64,000 nucleotides of DNA from Seiridium cupressi (taxonomy: Eukaryota > Ascomycota > Sordariomycetes > Amphisphaeriales > Sporocadaceae): NCBI GenBank assembly GCA_036674765.1, contig JARVKI010000066.1, positions 62,001 to 126,000 of the forward strand, in the 5' to 3' direction. Positions 23,792 through 35,781 of the stretch are shown here, piece by piece (within the stretch, counting starts at the first letter, position 1; each line of letters opens with the position of its first letter). The position numbers and the translations under genes are program-made. The notes beneath the pieces are model-generated. The model searched no databases, was not told the DNA's origin, and saw only the letters and a program-made list of their open reading frames with translations.

Positions 23792-25175
23792 GATGAATTC
23801 GTACTGACATCGTGAGCACCTGTGCACAGTGAAGGTCTAAGCTAGTTCGCCTCTGCTTTTGATGCAAGATGGATCTCCAGTACGGATACGATTAGTATTT
23901 TAACGAACCAAGTAATGAACAAGTTGCTGTGCTGGGCACCTGAACAAACACCCGAAAGCCGCTGATGCAGCACCTAGGAACCTCCATGACGCAGAGGCGA
24001 CGATCACTTATTTCTTCTACTTCCAACAAACAAAACACGCCTTAGATGGGAATATGGCGTTGTAATACTTCTAATAATAAAGCACGGCTTGATTCCAGTA
24101 TATTTGGATGCAAAATTAATCAATCGCCTGCGAAGCAAGCAGGCTATTTTCAATCCAGTTTGTCATTTGTTTAGCTATTTATAGCATCTAACTAAGCCTC
24201 GGCAAGAGCATTTCCGTGCAGACCGCTCTTTAAGCTAACGCAATGCAGTTTCTCAGCCGGCAAAGTGGAGAATTTCTTCCGTCCGATGCCCCTTATCCCG
24301 CTCACTAACAATCATGCCGACCAGATGATATTCACGCCCTACCAACTAAATGATTTTGCCAGGACATTCAGTGTTTCGAGGAGTTAGGGCTTTGACTTCT
24401 CGAGTATCCTCAATCTAAACGTCACTGCCAGATTAATCTGATCAATGTCATCAGTGGCGCTCAACCCGGCCATCAATGACGTCTCCATACCCCTGCTATT
24501 TAGTTAGTGAACAGAGCTGAGACTTGGACACAGAACATTGCGCCATCCGCATTGGGAAATCTAGGTAGATCAATATTAAACCCGGTGGGATTTAAGGCTC
24601 TTATTAAGCTTTCCGAAAGGGTCCATCGCTGCTTGCATACCTACCAATCATGGCCGGTGTTGTCCCTGATCGCAGAAGCTTATTTTGAGCGCCAGATCTC
24701 TTCACAGACAAGGTAGAGATCGCCCCATAAGATGTGCTGCGCCCTACGGGCTAACCGCTGGTAGGACCTTAAGCTTACCAGATTTGAGCGTAGCTGAAAA
24801 CAGTGCCGAGATTCATCGTGGGATATCATGAGTTCGCGTGCTGCGAATGGCGATGATTGAGTAAATGGATTCGGCGCCGAGTACGCATTCAACCGTTTAG
24901 CGGCGAAGATCATGCGCCACCATTATCCAAGAATAGTCCTGGGAATGGAGCAGGCCTTGGCGGGTGGGAATATCGACTAATTCAACAGGACATTAATGTC
25001 AAAAACCAAGTATAAAAGGCTGTTTTCGTCGACTGGGAGTAAAACTTGCATCAGATCACCTCATACAAACACCAGCATATCAATATAAGATCACAACAGC
25101 CATTTAAACTCTACTTTCACAAACTCAACCGCAATTTCTTGAACCAATTCCAGCAAATTTCTGAGACTCATCACT
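23792..25175. other. Intergenic stretch upstream of the KP4-like gene
   Basis: About 1.4 kb without a recognised gene. The only clear element is the TATA box at 25011 near its right end. Confidence 0.4.
25011..25019 (+). promoter_or_regulatory. TATA box of the KP4-like gene
   Basis: TATAAAAGG lies 157 bases before the second in-frame ATG area, 165 bases before the start at 25176. The same nine bases precede the Hce2-like gene at 39375. Confidence 0.5.
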
Positions 25176-25826
25176 ATGTACTCCTCCGCCATGAACAGCC
25201 TTGCCGCAGTCATTGCACTCTTCGGTGCTTCGGCACTCGCACTCCCGGCATCCACCAGCGCCAACCCGGCCGATCCCATGAACCCTCGTGCTCTGGGTAT
25301 CAACTGCCGCGGCTCCGGTCTCTGCGACCTTGCCACTCTGGAGAACCACTCCGGCGTCCGCATCGTGCAGCTGTGGCACGACGTCCTCCAGGCTACCGAC
25401 AAAGACCCCAACACGGTCTACAACAGCGGCGACCACATCGTGTGCATTGGCACGAGCGTCTCTATCACGGTTGGCGCTAGCGTCAGCGGTGAGGTGGAGG
25501 GCATCGGCGGCGAGCTGAGCCTAGAGAGCGATGTCTCGATCGGCACTGGCGGCGTTTGTCTATTCCCCCAAGGTGCATCTCTCACTTTGGGACAGATCCG
25601 TGATTTGATTGATGCTTTGGGCGACCACGGTTGCGCCACGTGCGGTTCCGTCCCGATTCACTTTGTCGACCAGGGCAGCAACGACCCCTCGTCTGGCATC
25701 TTGACTTCCAACTACGTTGGCAACCCTTACTGTAAGCTCCACCATAAGACTTCTGACTAGCTCACGTATCAAAACTAATGCCATCAAATAGGTGGAGGAA
25801 ACTGCATCTCTAGTGTCGGAAATTAG
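25176..25826 (+). CDS. Secreted KP4-like killer-toxin domain protein
   Basis: Two exons, 25176-25731 and 25792-25826, give 196 residues; the GT-AG intron splits the Cys codon at the end of NPYC. The start could also be the ATG at 25191. A signal peptide (ending near ALALPAS) is followed by INCRGSGLCDL, YNSGDHIVCIG, GGVCLFPQGAS, then HGCATCGSVPIHF and NDPSSGILTSNYV. This is the KP4/SMK-like core fold first known from the Ustilago virus-encoded killer toxin and now found as chromosomal genes in many ascomycetes. Eight Cys are visible in the mature part. KP4 itself blocks calcium uptake in target cells; the role of chromosomal copies is mostly unknown. An insertion between IVCIG and GGVCLF, rich in Gly, Ser, Val and Glu, looks longer than in short members. 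The frame is intact. Confidence 0.85.
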
Positions 25827-26217
25827 AGGTATTCACGAGATATTTGCGCCAACTCAGGCGGACAGGGTGCATTGGCTGCAGCGACAACAGGGTCTCATTG
25901 TTTACTAGATTTGGAAAGCATTCACACTTGGAGTTAGGGAACAGTCATTCGTTAAAAGTTGATTATTTTATTCATCGCCATCAGTACAATCTAGACTATT
26001 TTCGGTTTATCCCAACTATGGAGTAAAATTCAAAGAGCAATTTACCCCCATTTAAGGTGCCTGACGTGTAGTTTACAACTTATGAAGCTGTATGCTAGGG
26101 TAGAAGTCCCATACCAGTAAAAAAGAAAAAAGAAAAGAAAAACAGGTGATTAAGACGTAGACCAGCGCAAAATGTAAATGAATGTGTTATATCTACGATG
26201 AGGACACAGATGTGTGA
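25827..26217. other. Short intergenic stretch
   Basis: About 390 bases including an A-rich patch (AAAAAAGAAAAAAG near 26118). No gene seen. Confidence 0.4.
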
Positions 26218-26640
26218 CTATCCTGGAATGAGACAAAGGCTATGCGTAGAACGTAACAGTAACAAACTCTCGATCAGCCAGGTCATCCATTCCGCTATGT
26301 CAGATTGACCTCCTCTTCTGGAGCAGCCATCGATCTCGTTTTGAAACCGCCTGATGCAATCCTCCAGATTTGGACCCAGTGTAGTTGGTCTTGCTGTTTG
26401 AGCTTGATGTGAATCATGGGGACCTCTCCTCGTCGAGCTTGAAGTTGCCAGCAAGTAAAGGTTTAGAACCGCAGCAAAGATCCTCCAAGGCTTTCTTGCC
26501 GTAAGGCCTTTTCCACTCCCACCCAATGTTCTCATTGTAACATCCACGCTTGGTAATGACAGATGCGCTACCGCTGCTAGGCGCCACGTTCACAGCGACC
26601 AAGATCACATCTCAAAGCGAGAACACCTGCTACTAATGCT
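26218..26640 (-). pseudogene. Small Cys-containing secreted protein, decayed
   Basis: Across two minus-strand frames the text runs through a hydrophobic ALVAGVLALR lead, KRGCYNENIGWEW, ALEDLCCGSKPLLAGNF and, after a one-base frame change near 26420, LEDCIRRFQNEIDGCSR followed by RGGQSDIAEW. The spacing of GC, CC, C-x-x-x-F-x-x-EI-x-GC and GG-x-S-x-x-x-x-W resembles a family of small fungal secreted proteins of unknown function. The lead, middle and tail lie in different frames, so this copy is broken. Confidence 0.4.
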
Positions 26641-26722
26641 GAATTTCCTCCAGCGGCTCGGATTCAGAGGTACTCGAACAAAATCTAAAGTTTACGATAG
26701 CCTGGATATACAGCAACTTTGT

Positions 26723-27474
26723 TTATGGGGACAAACTCATGATAGTCATACGGAATCCTTTATGAAACAGGTTTCTGATTCCCCCACTGGCATTCGGCAG
26801 CTGATATGTTCTCCTATGATCTTCATCAAGATTACAACACCCTACCCGGCGATACAGAAGACTAACACTTCCAAGTTGCGCCAAGACAAGGTAATGCATT
26901 TGCTCCTGGTTAGTACCGGTACGAGTTTGCCCTTTTGCCAGTTTTGAAATCATCAAAATTGTACCATCAGCAATATCCTCGTCAAACATCCCTCTCTCCG
27001 GCTCATGATATTGTCGTTATATCTTCCCATCAGGAACTAATCAACAGACTTCAGAAAGGAAACGCGCTCCTTCATCATCATCTCCTGACATCTCCAAGGA
27101 ACTCGTTCTCTGGCATCTAATAAAATCCGGTAGGACAGTGCCTGTTTTTGAAATACCCAAGCTCTGCTAGAAAGCCGGCTGAGCTTGAGGGAGTCTGACA
27201 AGCCCAACCTCTTCAATTTGAACGACATACTATTAGTGAAAGCAAACAGATCTTGTGAACTCTGCTGGTACTCGGGAGACCTGTGGAGTCAGGTAAATAG
27301 TGTCACATTGCAAAGAGAATTGCTAGATTCTTTGGACTTCTCGAGGCTGGCCCTCAGTAGTAGCCTGCAAAGCCGACAGCCCAATGTCGCGCTCCTAGAG
27401 ATATCTGCAATACTATCCACATCGGCATAGTGGATTGGTGCTGATGTAGTTACGAAGCGCCTCGCATCTGACAC
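26723..27474 (-). pseudogene. HET-domain (heterokaryon incompatibility) relic with internal deletion
   Basis: Three pieces in the correct order on the minus strand match the HET protein layout. Near 27430-27370: VDSIADISRSATLGCRLC, the early HET block with the GC-x-LC motif. Near 27180-27120: LSSRAWVFQKQALSYRIL, with WRCQEM after it, the late HET block (RAW-x-FQE-x-x-LS-x-R, then W-x-C). Near 26920-26860: LVLAQLGSVSLLYRRVG, the usual C-terminal end. In complete proteins the first two blocks are about 200 residues apart; here they are about 60 codons apart. The frame changes between pieces. HET proteins trigger cell death on fusion of unlike strains; this copy cannot encode one. Confidence 0.6.
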
Positions 27475-28926
27475 AAAACATCATTCATTCCTGCCGCGAC
27501 CAAAAATTCGGCTAGCTACAATACATTCAAAAACAAAAAGCCTCACGCTGGCTTATTGCCTTGGTGGAAATTATGGGGAACCAAAGGCAACATTAAGGTA
27601 TTGCGCTATGCGGGGTAGTGAGCGCTGTAAGGCAGCCCCTGCTTCCTAATTATAATGTAGGCAACAAGGGTTCTGGATCCGGCATCCCATGATAAAGTGA
27701 GCTTCCTAAAAATCAGAAAATCCAGTACCATGGCTTCAATGTCATTGACACAGTTTTTCCTGCTACCATGGGATACTTGGCTTGGCTGTCCTCAACCACC
27801 AGATTTCAAGCCAAGTGAGCCGCGCTCGTCACTGGTCAAGTGCGGGGACATGAGCATGGAAAGGAGCGATAACGCCTAGTGCTAGTTAGGACCCGAAGCG
27901 CACGATTGAATTATGACCTGAAGCAATACAGAAAGTCTACGTGGTGAACCTGAATAGCATTCTTCTTCAAAATGTTACCATAACGCCACTCAAACATTCT
28001 CACCATAATTCAGGACCTAAAGATCAGAGATCCTGGTAGGAGGGTATCAGACCTGATAACTGTCTGAACAATAACATCATTACTATGTAATACAAGTCAC
28101 TTTGGCATAACGGCCAGACAGACCTCAACTAATCCCGTGCAGGAACCACACTATACACGGGGACCGTCGCCATAGTGATCTACGATCTCGCGCGTATTAA
28201 CATTGTAACCTCGCTACGTCGGAGGGCACAGAGGGCACTGCCGCTGCCGAGGACAACTAGTCGCGGCCGTCGACTCCCTCTTTAGCAGATGCAAATCAGC
28301 ACATTAGAGCAACCAAATCCTCACTGATGAAAACCAGGTCCATTTCTTTTCGCGCCATTTACCTCGTTCCAGTCCATCCTGGTTCAGGTCGTTGGATCGG
28401 CGACCGGCCACGTAGGCAATGCTCGTTACCTTTTCCGTCGCTGATTTCCATGATGCGACGCATTGAAATATTAGCCAATCCTGGCTGGGCGGTTACCTTT
28501 CCCTAAATCTGGCAATGGAAGATGATAGCCAAATGAGATATCCCTGCATCTGTTCTGGTGATTGGGCGCATTCACTTGTGTTGGGTTCAATGTACCCAAT
28601 ACGTTGACATGATAGGGATGGAGAAGGATTGGGTGAGCTTGTCGGCTCATGAGGTAGGACAAGTTAGGTAAGGTTATATCCCAAGGTTCCACGGCCTGCA
28701 GAAGCTCCAAAAAAATGACCCAAATAAGGACTAGCACCTATCAGAATGCAGGGTGGAGGGGTCAGGCTTTCGTTGTTCCAGAGAGCTCAGGCGTGGAACC
28801 GCTGGATGAGGTTCCCGTCAGGAAAATGCATATCTGGGATTGACACAATCAAGGTAATCCCTTTATAGCGCGGCAGCTAACATGCAACTAAAAACTAGAC
28901 GATATAAGAAAACCAAACGCAAATCC
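27475..28926. other. Intergenic stretch, nothing recognised
   Basis: About 1.45 kb. A CG-rich patch lies near 28240-28275. No motif-bearing frame was found on either strand. Confidence 0.4.
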
Positions 28927-30056
28927 TCAGGCCAAGATAGCCCCTGGGAGCAACTTTCCTGCGGTCGTGACCTCGTGGCCAAGATTTGAGTTCCCCTCGA
29001 AGCGACGTGTGTGTTCCTCCTTATACTTTGCTATTACCAACTTTCTTACGAGCTGTTGGTAGTGGCTCACACCGACCTCCTTCACCGGGTTCAGTATCCC
29101 TTGAGAGTAGATCCCCCTCTCCAAGTTTTCTTGCGCTGTCTCGCACAGCTCAAAGTCCTCCAATGCAACCCTTCTAACGAAACTGAAGTACTCTTCAAAT
29201 TCTTGACCGTCGCTCTCATGGTAATAGTCAAATTCCATTCGAGTGACGGTGGGATTTTCCGTAGGACAAACACGGAAGGAAGACATGCCCCCTCCGTACA
29301 CGTTCAGGGTGCAATTAGGGAAGAAATACATAAACAGCCCATCATCAGGGTAGTCTGGATCCGCGATATGCTGGGAGAAGTTTCCATGGTTATGTACAGC
29401 ATAGGAGGTTATCGGATACCTTGCTGAAAAGGCGCGGTGAGTATAGGTGCAATGCAGGCATTCTTGGTAGCCGTCGACCCTAGTTCCACGTCAGCTTCGA
29501 GTCATTTTTTAAAGCCATCAATCCTTACATGGTCTTCCAGTTGAAGTGCCCTTCATACGAAAGACTCCTCCGGTGCGGCAGTCTCGTGAAGTCGACCTTG
29601 TCGACTAGCTCGTTCAACCCATAGAAATATTCTTCAAAGCCTGGCGCGCTTGGTGACAAAGCCGCAAAGACCAGGCCACTTTTAGTGACGTGAACAGGAA
29701 GGATCTGAGGCGTTCCTATGTGTTTGTTACTCTTCCCAACCGCAAGTCGACGAAATCCTTACCTCCTGCTTCCCATTGACCACCGAATATTCGCCGGCGT
29801 TCTCCGTTACGGTGATCCTAACTCCAGCAATCTCTCTTTCAATGCTCTTGTCAACGGCAAATCTCGTTACGGGGCCAATGAGTGTCCATGCCTGGCAGGC
29901 TGTTGTTAGATCATTTGCCCGGCATCTCGAACCAAGATCATTCAGTTGACTGACCGGTAGAAATACCGCTTCCCGCTCGAGCGCATGAATTGATTTCTCT
30001 CGGAACCATGAAGCTGGTAGGCTGCGAGTTAGGGCCGTCATGTTTTCAGGTATCAT
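28927..30056 (-). CDS. Choline-monooxygenase-like oxygenase lacking the Rieske centre
   Basis: Four exons on the minus strand (30056-29955, 29891-29763, 29704-29529, 29479-28927) join in frame to 319 residues; introns of 63, 58 and 49 bases are GT-AG. The second Met, at 30041, may be the true start. The N-terminus SLPASWFREKSIHALEREAV is the usual lead of fungal Rieske-type choline monooxygenase relatives. The mononuclear-iron part is complete: VDGYQECLHCTYTH gives H145 and H150, and EDFELCE gives D244, the expected 2-His-1-carboxylate set; PNCTLNVYGGGMSSFRV and NLERGIYSQGILNP also fit. What is missing is the whole Rieske [2Fe-2S] block (C-x-H and C-x-x-H, about 70 residues) between AGVRITVTENAGEY and VHVTKSGLVF. 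The loss is in frame and the introns are too short to hide it. It is divergent from the Rieske protein at 30471. Confidence 0.82.
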
Positions 30057-30470
30057 TCCAAATCAATGGAGTTGAAGATGATGGAGTTTCAGTAATGTCA
30101 TGTTTTATGGCGTTGACCAATTGGTTGCCAGTTAACACGCATTAGGCCAGTCTGGGATACAATAGCCCGCGGGTGCGGGCGCGGGGCGTACCTGTGCTTA
30201 CCACGGCATGCGTTGCTCCATTCGGAAATGATTATTCCTAGTTATGACCAGAATGATGGTCATGACTACATGGAGTATTGATCAACTTGGTGTGGCATTT
30301 GAATATAATATATGTGCCTTGAAGACTGTGTAGAAAGCTTTCTCTGTAGGTATCACTCCGGCTAAACGAAGGTTACAGCGACAAGCCACCTGGTGTCTGG
30401 TCAGGTCATCGCACTAAATGTGTCAGCTCATTATACTTTAGTGCCGGATACCTTGCGCAGCGTAGCAGCG
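30057..30470. promoter_or_regulatory. Shared promoter region of the divergent Rieske-related pair
   Basis: About 415 bases separate the two divergent start codons. AT-rich blocks (for example AATATAATATATG near 30302) could serve either side. This is inferred from gene order; no binding site is identified. Confidence 0.45.
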
Positions 30471-31845
30471 ATGGATACATCTGGGCTCTTTATTCTACCC
30501 TCGCAGCAAATCTTCGGCCTCCCCTCAATTATTATTTACATCATTCTTTCTATTGCATTTCTTCGAATTCTTAGCTTTCTGCCAACACACCTGGAAACGG
30601 GACCCGGTTTGCAGCATCAGAGTACTCTTCGACGTCTATTCAAAACAGCCGGTAGTGTCGATGTGAATGATACACCAACAGCTTTGCGGATTGAGGCAAC
30701 GCCATACAGCCTACTCAAAAGGGCCGTGCTTCATAGGGTAATTCACCTCTTGGATGGCCCATTGAAGATATGCTAATATCGACCAGAGGTGGATGATGGT
30801 TGCTCATGAATCCCATTTTCCTCGACCGTGTGATTACCGCACGTATATCATAGCAGACGTTTCTTTCATGGTCGTAAGGGGCAAAGACAATAAGTTGCGA
30901 TCATTTCACAATGTATGTCGACACCGAGCATACACAGTAGCCCGAAAATCCCATGGGAATACTCCTCGGTTGAGCTGCAGGTATCATGGATGGCAGTATG
31001 ATACGACAGGCTCGCTACTGAAAGCGCCCGAGTTCATGGATATGCCTGGCTTTGATAAGGCCGATAATGGACTTTTCGAAATCCATCTTAGAATCGATTC
31101 CAATGGTTTTATCTTCGTCAATTTCGCAACACACTTGACCGATGCATTTGCGTGGAGCGACAATACTGTCATACCATTCCTCCCCAGATTATCCCACGGT
31201 GATGTCAACGAGTGGACTCTTGAGGTTGATATTAGCTGGATGATGGCGAGTAAGAAGAGAATTCATTCCTGCTTTCGGACATTGCTGATAAGAGCAGGTC
31301 TACTACCCTGGTTCATGGGGACACGAAAACTGCATTCTATCTTCTGGAAGGAAAGACTGATTCCAACCAGAGAGGATTCTGGCAAGCCTCAGTTCTACTA
31401 TGTGGACGATGCCTCGTTTATCTGTGAGCTTGGAAAAGGATCATTTCTGCTAATCTCAGCCTTGCCATTGAGCGAGAACAAGACCAAGCTTAGATGTATT
31501 TATACCGTAGGGGGAACTAAATGTACATTGACGCAGCTCAGGGACGTGGCGAATGCTGAGATCTGGAAAGCTATAGCATCTCTGCGCCACTATCGGCCGA
31601 TTGGTGTTAGTCTCGACTACAGGCAGAGTGCAATTCGAGAAAGACTGGATAAACTCGGTCGCCATGTAAATCAGCATCGAGCATTGGAACTAACGTCTGA
31701 TCGGACAATCAATCCTAGCGCCAGAGCGAATCTCACCACCTGTCGAGACGATGAGGCAGAGTCAATTTGCGCTACACTCGTCAAGGCTGGTCCCAGAGCG
31801 GAAAGAGGTTGCTTGGTTAGCCAGCAGGAGGATCTTGAGTGGTAG
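30471..31845 (+). CDS. Membrane-anchored Rieske [2Fe-2S] protein without the catalytic iron site
   Basis: Two exons, 30471-30737 and 30787-31845, give 441 residues; an earlier in-frame ATG exists at 30393. The GT-AG intron (30738-30786) joins LLKRAVLHR to RWMMVAHESHF, the family's usual phrase. A membrane segment (SIIIYIILSIAFLRILSFLP) lies near the start. The Rieske site is complete: C133 and H135 in HNVCRHRA, C153 and H156 in SCRYHGWQYD. Next comes the usual APEF-x-x-x-PGFDKA-x-NGLFEIH-x-R. The C-terminal half begins where oxygenases have N-W-K and GYQEC-x-H, but here reads VDISWMMASKK with no H-x4-H, so the mononuclear iron ligands are not visible. It could pass electrons to another protein, or be a degenerate oxygenase. 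The frame is intact. Confidence 0.75.
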
Positions 31846-34245
31846 ACGGTGATTGACCCATGGATTTAGTCGGGCTGTGGTTTCGAACTTCTGTACTATC
31901 TCAGACAATTACATGCCTTAGTACCTTGTCATCAGTGGCCCATGACTGTATGGTATGAATCAAGGTGGATCGAGTAGCATTGCACCATTGTGGTAAATGT
32001 CTTCTCAATGCTGTCACGGCCATCTAATTCTAATTCGCCATACCTGGAATAAAACCCTCAGTGCTACAAGAGCGATAACCTTGTTCACTCACCGCAGTAG
32101 ATGCCTTTATAAAGGCAAATAAGGGGATATGGGATATTCAAGAGCAACAGCGGCAAACTCTGAAAGAAGCCTAAGCTGTTTTCTTTGCATTCTCTGCCAT
32201 TAGCAACTACATATGTCCAGCGGAAGTTGAGATTCTGATAAGATAGTTGCGCAATTATCGGCCCAGCAAAAGTGGTTACGATCGTCGGTGTGTTGTTTAG
32301 TGCCATATAATTATTCGGTTCTTCAATGGTTTCATGTCGGCCAACAAAACCTCATCAACGTATGTCAGACCAATATAGTCCCTCAAAATGAAGGTCATGC
32401 CCAGCAACATACACTTCGATTGTCTAGCATGTGACCTCCATGATCAAGCCGACGAGGACGATGAGGAGCATGAGTTACTAAACCATAGACACATCCCCAA
32501 ACTTCGATAATCTTGGCAAAAGAAAAAAAGCTCAGAGCATCCGCTAAGAATAGTAGATAACATGTTGAAGGTGGTTAGCAGCCCATCTTCTGAAGGCTTT
32601 TACTATAGTACTCGGAACGGATTATACTCATAGAATGAGCTTGAGTATCATGCATTTTGTGTATAAACATCACAAGTAGGTTGAGTTGTTCAAACACACC
32701 CATGATCGAGATGCTTATTATTCTGTGCAGCAAGATATGCGCCGTCTTAACTGACCCGGCGGCAAGCCTTACAAGCGGTCTTGGTGCGGAGACTTGATAT
32801 GATCTTGGAGAGCTGGAGTTCGTCGACCACTTCTCGTCATACGGTAACGACCACAGAGTCGGTGGCAAGCGAGTTGCCCACCTATCCAATGTCTCAGCAT
32901 CCCACCATTTCAGATATCTCGGCCAGTGAACCACCAGTTCAGTTTTTTTAGTTTTTTTTTTCTTGACAGCGCCGTCGGACTGAAAGATGGAATAGGTACA
33001 TATACCACAGCATTTCACACAGCGGGACGTCTTAAGACTGTTGGATATCCCGAGCTAGTCCAGCGATGAATCAGCTCTACGACCGAGATTGAGTAATCGG
33101 TCGATTGGAATTGGATTGCTCGTTCGCCCTACAATCCGAGAAATGGCCCACTTGGTCGGATGGGGACATGGAATGAACCCACATGTACTACGGGCGTGTT
33201 TCTGGGGAGACTGGGTGCAGTGGAACTGAGCTACGGTATTGAGATTGCAGATGAGTTTTAGGTTTGTCGATTCCAGGAATACACCAAACTAACAGGAAGG
33301 CTCGATTGCTGAGCTTCCGGGGAGATAAAAGAACGGGAGCACTGCGACCTCCGACAGGTTAGCGCTAGTGAGATTCGAACTCAACGTAATACTTATCCAG
33401 TCCGTTACAAGCAGGCACCGTAACCATCTGGATCTTCCACGGTTGTCAGAGAAGGTATGTGACATCTAGGCTGAATGTAGGCTCTAGCAGGATAATAGCA
33501 AGCAAGTTCCATCAACAGAGGGAATGTCTCCAGTATTTTATCGTTTGGTTTTTGTCATCACTGTAGTTTCCAAACTAGCCACTGATTAGCTTGACGATTT
33601 CGAAATGGGGTCCTTTTCAATTCTCTAATGAAAATCCACCCTAATCAAGGTACCGCCAGCTACATGTAGACAAGATCTCGAGATCAGCTCCCACAGGCCA
33701 TACCTCATATTATGTAATGTGGTACGGCCAGAGATAAAGCTGGAGATGAATATAGTTTAAACACTGTGCAATGAGCCAAAGATGAGTGAATGTGGCTAGG
33801 CTGTTAAGGCATTGTGCTTGGTCTGTGAGGTCGCACCTAAAATCCGCTAATTCGCTCGTCCCCTGATACTCCCGCCAATCTTTTCGAATCGCAAACCTGG
33901 ACACGATTTTCTGAACAAGGGCATTACCACGTCCCATCCATAACCTATCCACTACGCGGGTCGCTTAATTTCATCGGAAGAGCCGTGGACGGCTCATCGT
34001 CAATCGGCAATTGCATGTGAGATCCTTTCGAGCCTTGAGCACGACCTAGTGTAGGTAACATTGCCGCTAGCGCCACTGAAGTCATTCAACACCAACTTGA
34101 TCGATACTGCTTTGACACGGTGGTCTTTTAGTACTGCCATACCAAGTCCCAAAGCACCGCTCTTGCGTTTCCCTGGGCAGCAATCCTTTCATCAAATATC
34201 TTCTATCACATCACAGCATGCTCTTGGTTGACACCCAAGAGACCC
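31846..34245. other. Long gene-poor stretch
   Basis: About 2.4 kb. Minus-strand frames at 32085-32306, 32575-33018 and 33710-33952 have no family motif. A tRNA-like fragment is listed separately. Confidence 0.35.
33358..33430 (-). pseudogene. tRNA-like fragment
   Basis: Read on the minus strand, GAGTTCGAATCTC is a good B-box/T-arm and the upstream CTTGTAAC looks like an anticodon loop, with a TAGCGCTA tail. The matching 5' acceptor strand is absent, so this is at most a tRNA pseudogene or a tRNA-derived SINE piece. Confidence 0.3.
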
Positions 34246-35781
34246 CTATATACCCAAGCCCCTTTGCTCGGCATACCTCGCGAACTCCTCATCTTTCTCC
34301 AACTCTGCATAGCAGTTCCCTTCCAGCCCAAAGCAGACCTCAATCCCTTCATCCGGGCCGGCATTTCTTACATTGGCCCGCGTGGGAAGCACGAAGAAGA
34401 AGCCCTCAAAACCGGGATGTGGCCACCGCAGCGCCGCCGGCCCACTGAAACCAAAGTCGTGGTCTCGGTAGGATTTCATAGTATGCCAATCAAAGGCCAT
34501 GCAGTCGAGACCCAGGACCCAGTGCATGTCGAGTTCAGTCCAACGGAGATCGTGGGAGCCCGCCGCATACTTGACGAGGTCGTTGAGATATTCGGGCGTA
34601 ACAGAGGCTGTGCTAGCGCGGACGGCGCGGGCCAAGACGGGCAGTGTTTTCTCCAGGTCACCAAGAACATCAGCAACGGTCAATTCCTTTGACTGCGGCA
34701 TTGTGATTGCGGTGCCAATATAGCGCTCGCTGATGGGCGGATCGGCACGGCCGCCGCCGTTGACGGCATGTACAGCCTTGGACGGCGCGTTCGAGTCTGG
34801 CTTCAGGAGAGGCGATTTCGCTCGCACGGTAGCCCGCCACATCATGGCGAGGATGGCATCATATGTCGAGATCCAGGTGCCAGGCTCAACTCCCGCACTG
34901 CATTGAGCCTTCAGCTGCTGCAACTTGCTCTTGGGAAAGTGCCAGATGCGAGTCTTGACAACGGGCATCTTGAAGTCGGCCGGTGGCGGGGCTGGCGGCC
35001 CATCGCGCATCTTCATGGTAGGGAAATTCTCGCTGAGCTTCTGCAGCTCCTCCGCGCTGAGACTTGGCTTGCTCTTAGCTGTTAGGACACTACGACCGGG
35101 AATTTCAGATGATGTATCGGGCAGCTGATTGAGATCCTCCCCTCTGGTGGCTGCGGAGGCGTACCGAGCCCATGCTGTCAAGAGTGCCCCGAAAGCTGGC
35201 CCGTCGCACACTTGATGGGGAATAGCAAGTCCGATAATGAGGCCGCCTTTGATGAAAGTCACCTGTGCGCCTGCGACTGCAGGGCCGTCGCTCGAGATAT
35301 CATTCGAAGGAATGGGATTCCAGTGTTCAGCGACAAATAGCGGAGGCAGAACCCTGGGCGAATCGAGAAGATGGACAGGAAAGTCATGCTTGTCCAGAAC
35401 GGCGAATGGTGGAATGTCGCTGTCGTCGGCCTCCTTGATGGAGAGGGTCAGAGATGAGCCCGGTTGCTTTTTTACCACAATGCGCCGGGCCTTGTTGTCA
35501 AAGTGTAATGTTCCTGTCTAGGGTTGGATGACGAGCAGCTATCGGGTTTGAATCAACTAACCTGTCAAGATAGGGTAGTCGGCAAGAGCACGTTCCAGGC
35601 CCTTGACGAGGTTCGCGACGATGACAGACTTATCGACGGACTCTGGTTGCTCGAAGATCTCGATCATATGCACGTAAAGCTTGGGCATAAGATGGTCCAG
35701 GTCGGATAGCTGGAAGACCTGATCCTCGCCTTGGGTTGCAGCGCCCAGGGGCCTGACACGTATTTCCTGCGTGGTTGCCAT
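34246..35781 (-). CDS. HxxxD-type acyltransferase (transferase family, trichothecene-acetyltransferase/HCT-like)
   Basis: Two exons, 35781-35562 and 35513-34246, joined by a 48-base GT-AG intron, give 495 residues. The N-terminus (LSDLDHLMPKLYVHMIEIF, then LADYPILTGTL) is the usual opening of fungal PF02458 acyltransferases. The catalytic motif is HQVCDG (H173, D177). A late DFGFSGP corresponds to the DFGWG structural motif. Such enzymes move an acyl group from acyl-CoA to a hydroxyl or amine of a small molecule, for detoxification or secondary-metabolite tailoring. No PKS, NRPS or terpene cyclase lies in this window, so the substrate cannot be inferred. No membrane segments; probably cytosolic. 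Frame intact. Confidence 0.9.

Noticed and set aside
34246..34723. Plus-strand frames overlapping the acyltransferase
   Set aside because: Complementary-strand shadows of a well-supported two-exon gene.
28927..35781. Secondary-metabolite cluster (oxygenases plus acyltransferase)
   Set aside because: No PKS, NRPS, terpene synthase or P450 in the window; the genes are kilobases apart with empty stretches between them.
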